A stretch of 64,000 nucleotides of DNA. Source: Gossypium raimondii (Eukaryota; Streptophyta; Magnoliopsida; Malvales; Malvaceae). Position 1 is the first letter of the stretch. The number at the start of each line of letters is the position of its first letter. The stretch spans positions 14,632,001-14,696,000 of the forward strand of contig NC_068569.1 of NCBI RefSeq assembly GCF_025698545.1. The letters are read 5' to 3'. Positions 60,572 through 64,000 of this stretch are shown piece by piece. The notes under the pieces are model-generated. The model made no database searches and had not been told where the DNA came from. It saw only the letters and a list, made by a program, of their open reading frames with translations. The translations under genes and the position numbers were made by a program.

Positions 60572-63500
60572 ATGCCGCTTCATTCGGCCGTGGCATTGAT
60601 TTGTGCCACTGTTTCTCTTTTTGTCATTGCCGGAGCTGAAGATCCCTACAGATTCTTCAACTGGAATGTCACTTATGGTGACATTTTCCCTCTCGGCGTT
60701 CGTCAAACGGTGAGTTTTCGATAGTATACATTTTTCGTTTTGATTTGATTATGTTTCTGGATCTATCTCTATATACATGAAAAATGATCGATGCTGACGA
60801 ATTGTTTTCCAGGGTATTCTCATCAATGGGCAATTCCCAGGCCCTGATATCCACTCTGTTACCAATGACAACCTCATTATCAACGTCTTTAACAGCTTAA
60901 ACGAGCCTTTCCTCCTTTCCTGGTAAGATCCAATCATCCCTACCTATGTTCTCACCACCAACATTTTGCGCTCAGCTTTTTACGCGCCCTTCTTTTGAAA
61001 AAGACGAATCTAACCCATCATTATCGACTTATCCCACTGACGTACGATGCACATATTTGTAATCTATACGCTTTCTTCCGACAACCATCCGCCTTAATCG
61101 GTCACTCACACTTTAGACTTGCTATTGAACAATGTCTGGTCGGTCGGACTCATTCATTTTGCTTCTTTTTTCTGCTTTATTAAACGTGAACGCTAGGGAA
61201 AACATACATATATGCAATTGGTGACATGGCTGATCTGCGTTTAAATCAGCATAATATCATTGCATTTCTTAACTATTTTCTGCAAAAATACATTATCCAC
61301 GGAACTGGCAGTTTGCCACTCAAATCAAGCGTCCGCCGTTTATCGTGGTATATAGTGGAGCACATAATTACCTTTTTCGTTGTTAGTATCAGTTTACAAG
61401 TAAGCGGGTTCTTTCCTTTGCTGTAATTAGAGGTAGAAAGCGACATGTCCTTGATTGGGAGAGGCAACATTTACCCACTAATTATCATCCGTGATCCAAG
61501 TGGTCCACCTTCTAATTAGCTGTCTACCACCCCTAACAGATAGAGCAAGTGGATTAGGAATTCTTTTGGATAGATATATGGACCCAGAACCAAAGGTGGT
61601 CTTAATTGTTAGCTTTATCAATTATCACGTCTATATTTTGTTAAATATTGATGCTAATTTGTTTTGTCAAAATTCTGATAAACTAGTAGATGATTCGTTT
61701 ATGAACTTGCAACTCCATTGTCGTAATGTACGTAGTTGTATCAATTTAGCTTGAATTTTACAAATTGATTTTAATAACAATCAATAACTTAAATTTAATC
61801 AACTTAAAATTTATCATCTCGAACAAAAAAATAAATTCAAAATAATTTAAACCTAAAATAAATTCAAATTTTAAAATGAAATAAAGGTTAGACTATTTTG
61901 ATTCAATCCAAAACTATCCCAAGCTATGTGACTTATTTACCTTTAGTAACTTACATGGAGATGATAAATATGTAGGAATGGAGTCCAAAACAGGAGGAAT
62001 TCATATGAAGATGGTGTATACGGAACAACATGCCCTATCCCTCCAGGAAAGAACTTCACATACATTCTGCAGGTGAAGGATCAAATAGGAAGCTTCTATT
62101 ACTTCCCTTCTCTTGGGTTCCACAAGGCTGCTGGTGGTTTTGGAGGGATTAGGATCCTTAGCCGACCACGCATCCCGGTTCCCTTCCCAGATCCTGCTGG
62201 AGATTACACTGTCCTTATTGGAGATTGGTACAAGGCCAATCACACGGTAATAATTTCTTCTTTTTACAAAGCCTTGGTTTATTTATATTTACTTGCTTTT
62301 AGGAGGCTTTGAAATGGAATAATGCATGCATGATATTCATAACTGGCCGGGGATATGGGCATCGGGGTCTACGAAAACTTAACGTGGTGGGACTGGGGAA
62401 CACTTCGTGTCTGGGGATTTTAAATGGGTTTGGCAACGGAGTTGGATAAACGAAGCATATTATATGGCATACGGGGCTTTATTCGGTGTGATGGTTTCTG
62501 TGCCATTTCACAGCTGGATACGTTGACAGGCTTTTTCTCTCTCATATCATATCCTGCTGAATTTAATTTTCAGAGTTTTAATTATGATTTTGTATTTCTA
62601 TCCCACTATCATACTATACCTAAAAAATTTAGTTTAAAATCTCATTAGATAATATCAGTTTTTTTGACATAATACTTAAAATTGATCATAATTCTCCTAA
62701 CTCATAAATAAAAGAATAATACGTATTAGCACATTTGAACATACGTCTTTCTGCATTGACAACAAGATTCATATCAACTCAATCAATTAATCTAAAATTT
62801 AAAATTAAACATTAATAAAGGGATGGAAATCATAATTTTACGGAAGGCAGCGAATTTTAAATATTTTCAGAGAAATTGTTGCTTTTCATATTAAGCATCA
62901 ATCACTCGCGAATCTCAAATTATTGAAAAGCATTAGCATATGGTACTTTCATGGGATGTGCTCAACTTAGGGCCCAAAGCAAATTAGGTATTTGCATTCC
63001 CGCTGCACTGCCCACATGTTGTTTCATCTGGGCCCAGCGCATGCCAAGAAAGATTTCTAAGCTCTGTTGGTGGTGGGCTTTAATTAATTAATGATTCTGG
63101 TATTTGCATTAGATTTTAGTTTTATTGAGGTCTGAATGTCTGATACAGTAGTAATCTGGCTTGTGGCTAATTAGAAATTGTGTTTGGTGCAGGATTTGAG
63201 AGCTCAACTGGATAGTGGTAGGAAGCTACCTTTCCCTGATGGAATCCTTATCAACGGCCGTGGACCTGGCGGTGCTTCCTTCAACGTCGAACAAGGTAAT
63301 TTTCGTCGGTCTTAATTTCCTTCAATGTTGCTTCGGTCATTATTCAAGTATTTTGAACATAAATAAACAATGCTGGCCATCATGCAGGGAAAACCTACAG
63401 GCTTAGGATATCAAATGTTGGATTGCAAAATTCTCTCAATTTCCGCATCCAAAACCACAAGTTGAAGTTGGTTGAAGTGGAGGGAACCCACACTCTCCAA

Positions 63501-64000
63501 ACTACCTACTCCTCAATAGACCTTCACCTTGGCCAATCAATGTCCGTTTTATTTACAGCCGATCAGCCTGCTCAAGACTATTACATTGTGGTCTCCTCTC
63601 GCTTTACCAACCCGGTTCTCACCTCAACAGCAACTCTACGCTATAGCAACTCAGCCGGTCCCGTCTCCGGCCCTCCTCCTGGTGGTCCCACCATCCAAGT
63701 TGACTGGTCTTTGAACCAAGCCCGCTCTATCAGGTGCTTTTTATCTACCAATCAACATAGACAGCACGTCATTGTGTGCATCTGTTCTAGTCACATTATT
63801 GACATGTTTCTGTTTCAGGACTAACCTTACAGCAAGTGGACCAAGGCCTAACCCACAGGGGTCGTATCACTATGGTCTCATTAATACGACCAGAACCATC
63901 AGGCTTGCCAATTCTGCCGGCCAAGTCAATGGCAAGCAAAGATATGCAGTTAACAGTGTTTCCTTTGTTCCAGCAGACACTCCTTTGAAACTTGCAGACT
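60572..64000 (+). CDS. SKU5-similar (SKS/NTP303-type) monocopper-oxidase-like protein, 5' part (383 aa, incomplete)
   Basis: SKS proteins are secreted or GPI-anchored cupredoxin-fold proteins at the cell wall, implicated in directional growth and pollen tube growth. Six exons are visible: 60572-60709, 60813-60922, 61976-62246, 63193-63295, 63388-63733 and 63819 to the window end. All are in phase with GT-AG borders. A signal peptide (about residues 5-21) ends near AGAEDPY. Family blocks follow: FFNWNVTYGDIFPLGV, ILINGQFPGPDI, NGVQNRRNSYEDGVYGT, CPIPPGKNFTY, VKDQIGSFYYFPS, LIGDWY, ILINGRGPGG, TYRLRISNVG and NQARSIR. The multicopper-oxidase HWHG ligand motif reads SWNG here and YHSH-type motifs are FYYFPS, so the trinuclear copper site is absent, as in the whole SKS family. 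About 150-200 carboxyl residues lie beyond 64000. Confidence 0.95.

Noticed and set aside
63529-63714. Alternative frame in the SKS exon 5
   Set aside because: Out-of-frame shadow of the monocopper-oxidase-like coding exon.

Overview
This window is a stretch of a flowering-plant nuclear chromosome. It is AT-rich, has spliced genes with GT-AG introns and two AT-initial (U12-type) introns, and carries plant-only gene families (SAUR, dehydrin, SKU5-like monocopper oxidase, LOG). The LTR fragments carry the CACACGGCCGTGTG-type palindromes and GGGGTGTTACA ends that I associate with cotton (Gossypium, Malvaceae), so a cotton-like genome is my best guess. That is inference from remembered repeat style, not a database result.

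Left part (1-13 kb): near-perfect tandem duplications. A 1.1-kb block recurs at 1, 2144 and, trimmed, 5283. A 3.03-kb unit is repeated back to back (2249-5282 and 5283-8307). A 1.66-kb unit is repeated at 9506 and 11162. The copies within each set differ only by one- or two-base indels, nearly all in homopolymers, which suggests either very recent duplication or an assembly artefact. Inside are a LOG (cytokinin-activating enzyme) gene cut after exon 4 and two copies of the 3' end of a mitochondrial complex I gene (NDUFB2-like). The intact version of the latter lies at 26-27 kb.

Middle (13-40 kb): mostly transposon debris. It holds a solo LTR with a clear target duplication nested in an older LTR, a 640-bp MITE whose empty site survives in a paralogous segment, two hAT-type MITEs of different ages and two further putative solo LTRs. 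Scattered genes are an unidentified multi-pass membrane protein (18.4 kb), NDUFB2 (26.2 kb), a SAUR (28.8 kb), an amino-acid transporter pseudogene (30.1 kb) and a small conserved two-exon membrane protein (32.1-33.6 kb).

Right part (40-64 kb): a gene-dense island, all on the + strand. It contains an acidic SK-type dehydrin, a neutral ceramidase (nine exons, 753 aa) whose expected catalytic serine is a threonine, a 916-aa BAG6-like ubiquitin-like-domain protein (17 coding exons), CTU1/NCS6 tRNA 2-thiolation protein (ten exons, 355 aa) and the 5' two thirds of an SKS/NTP303-type monocopper-oxidase-like gene that runs off the end. The two neighbouring genes BAG6-like and CTU1 each hold one U12-type intron, with AT-AG and AT-AC termini respectively. 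I saw no operon-like system, CRISPR array or clearly new multi-gene system; these are independent eukaryotic genes.
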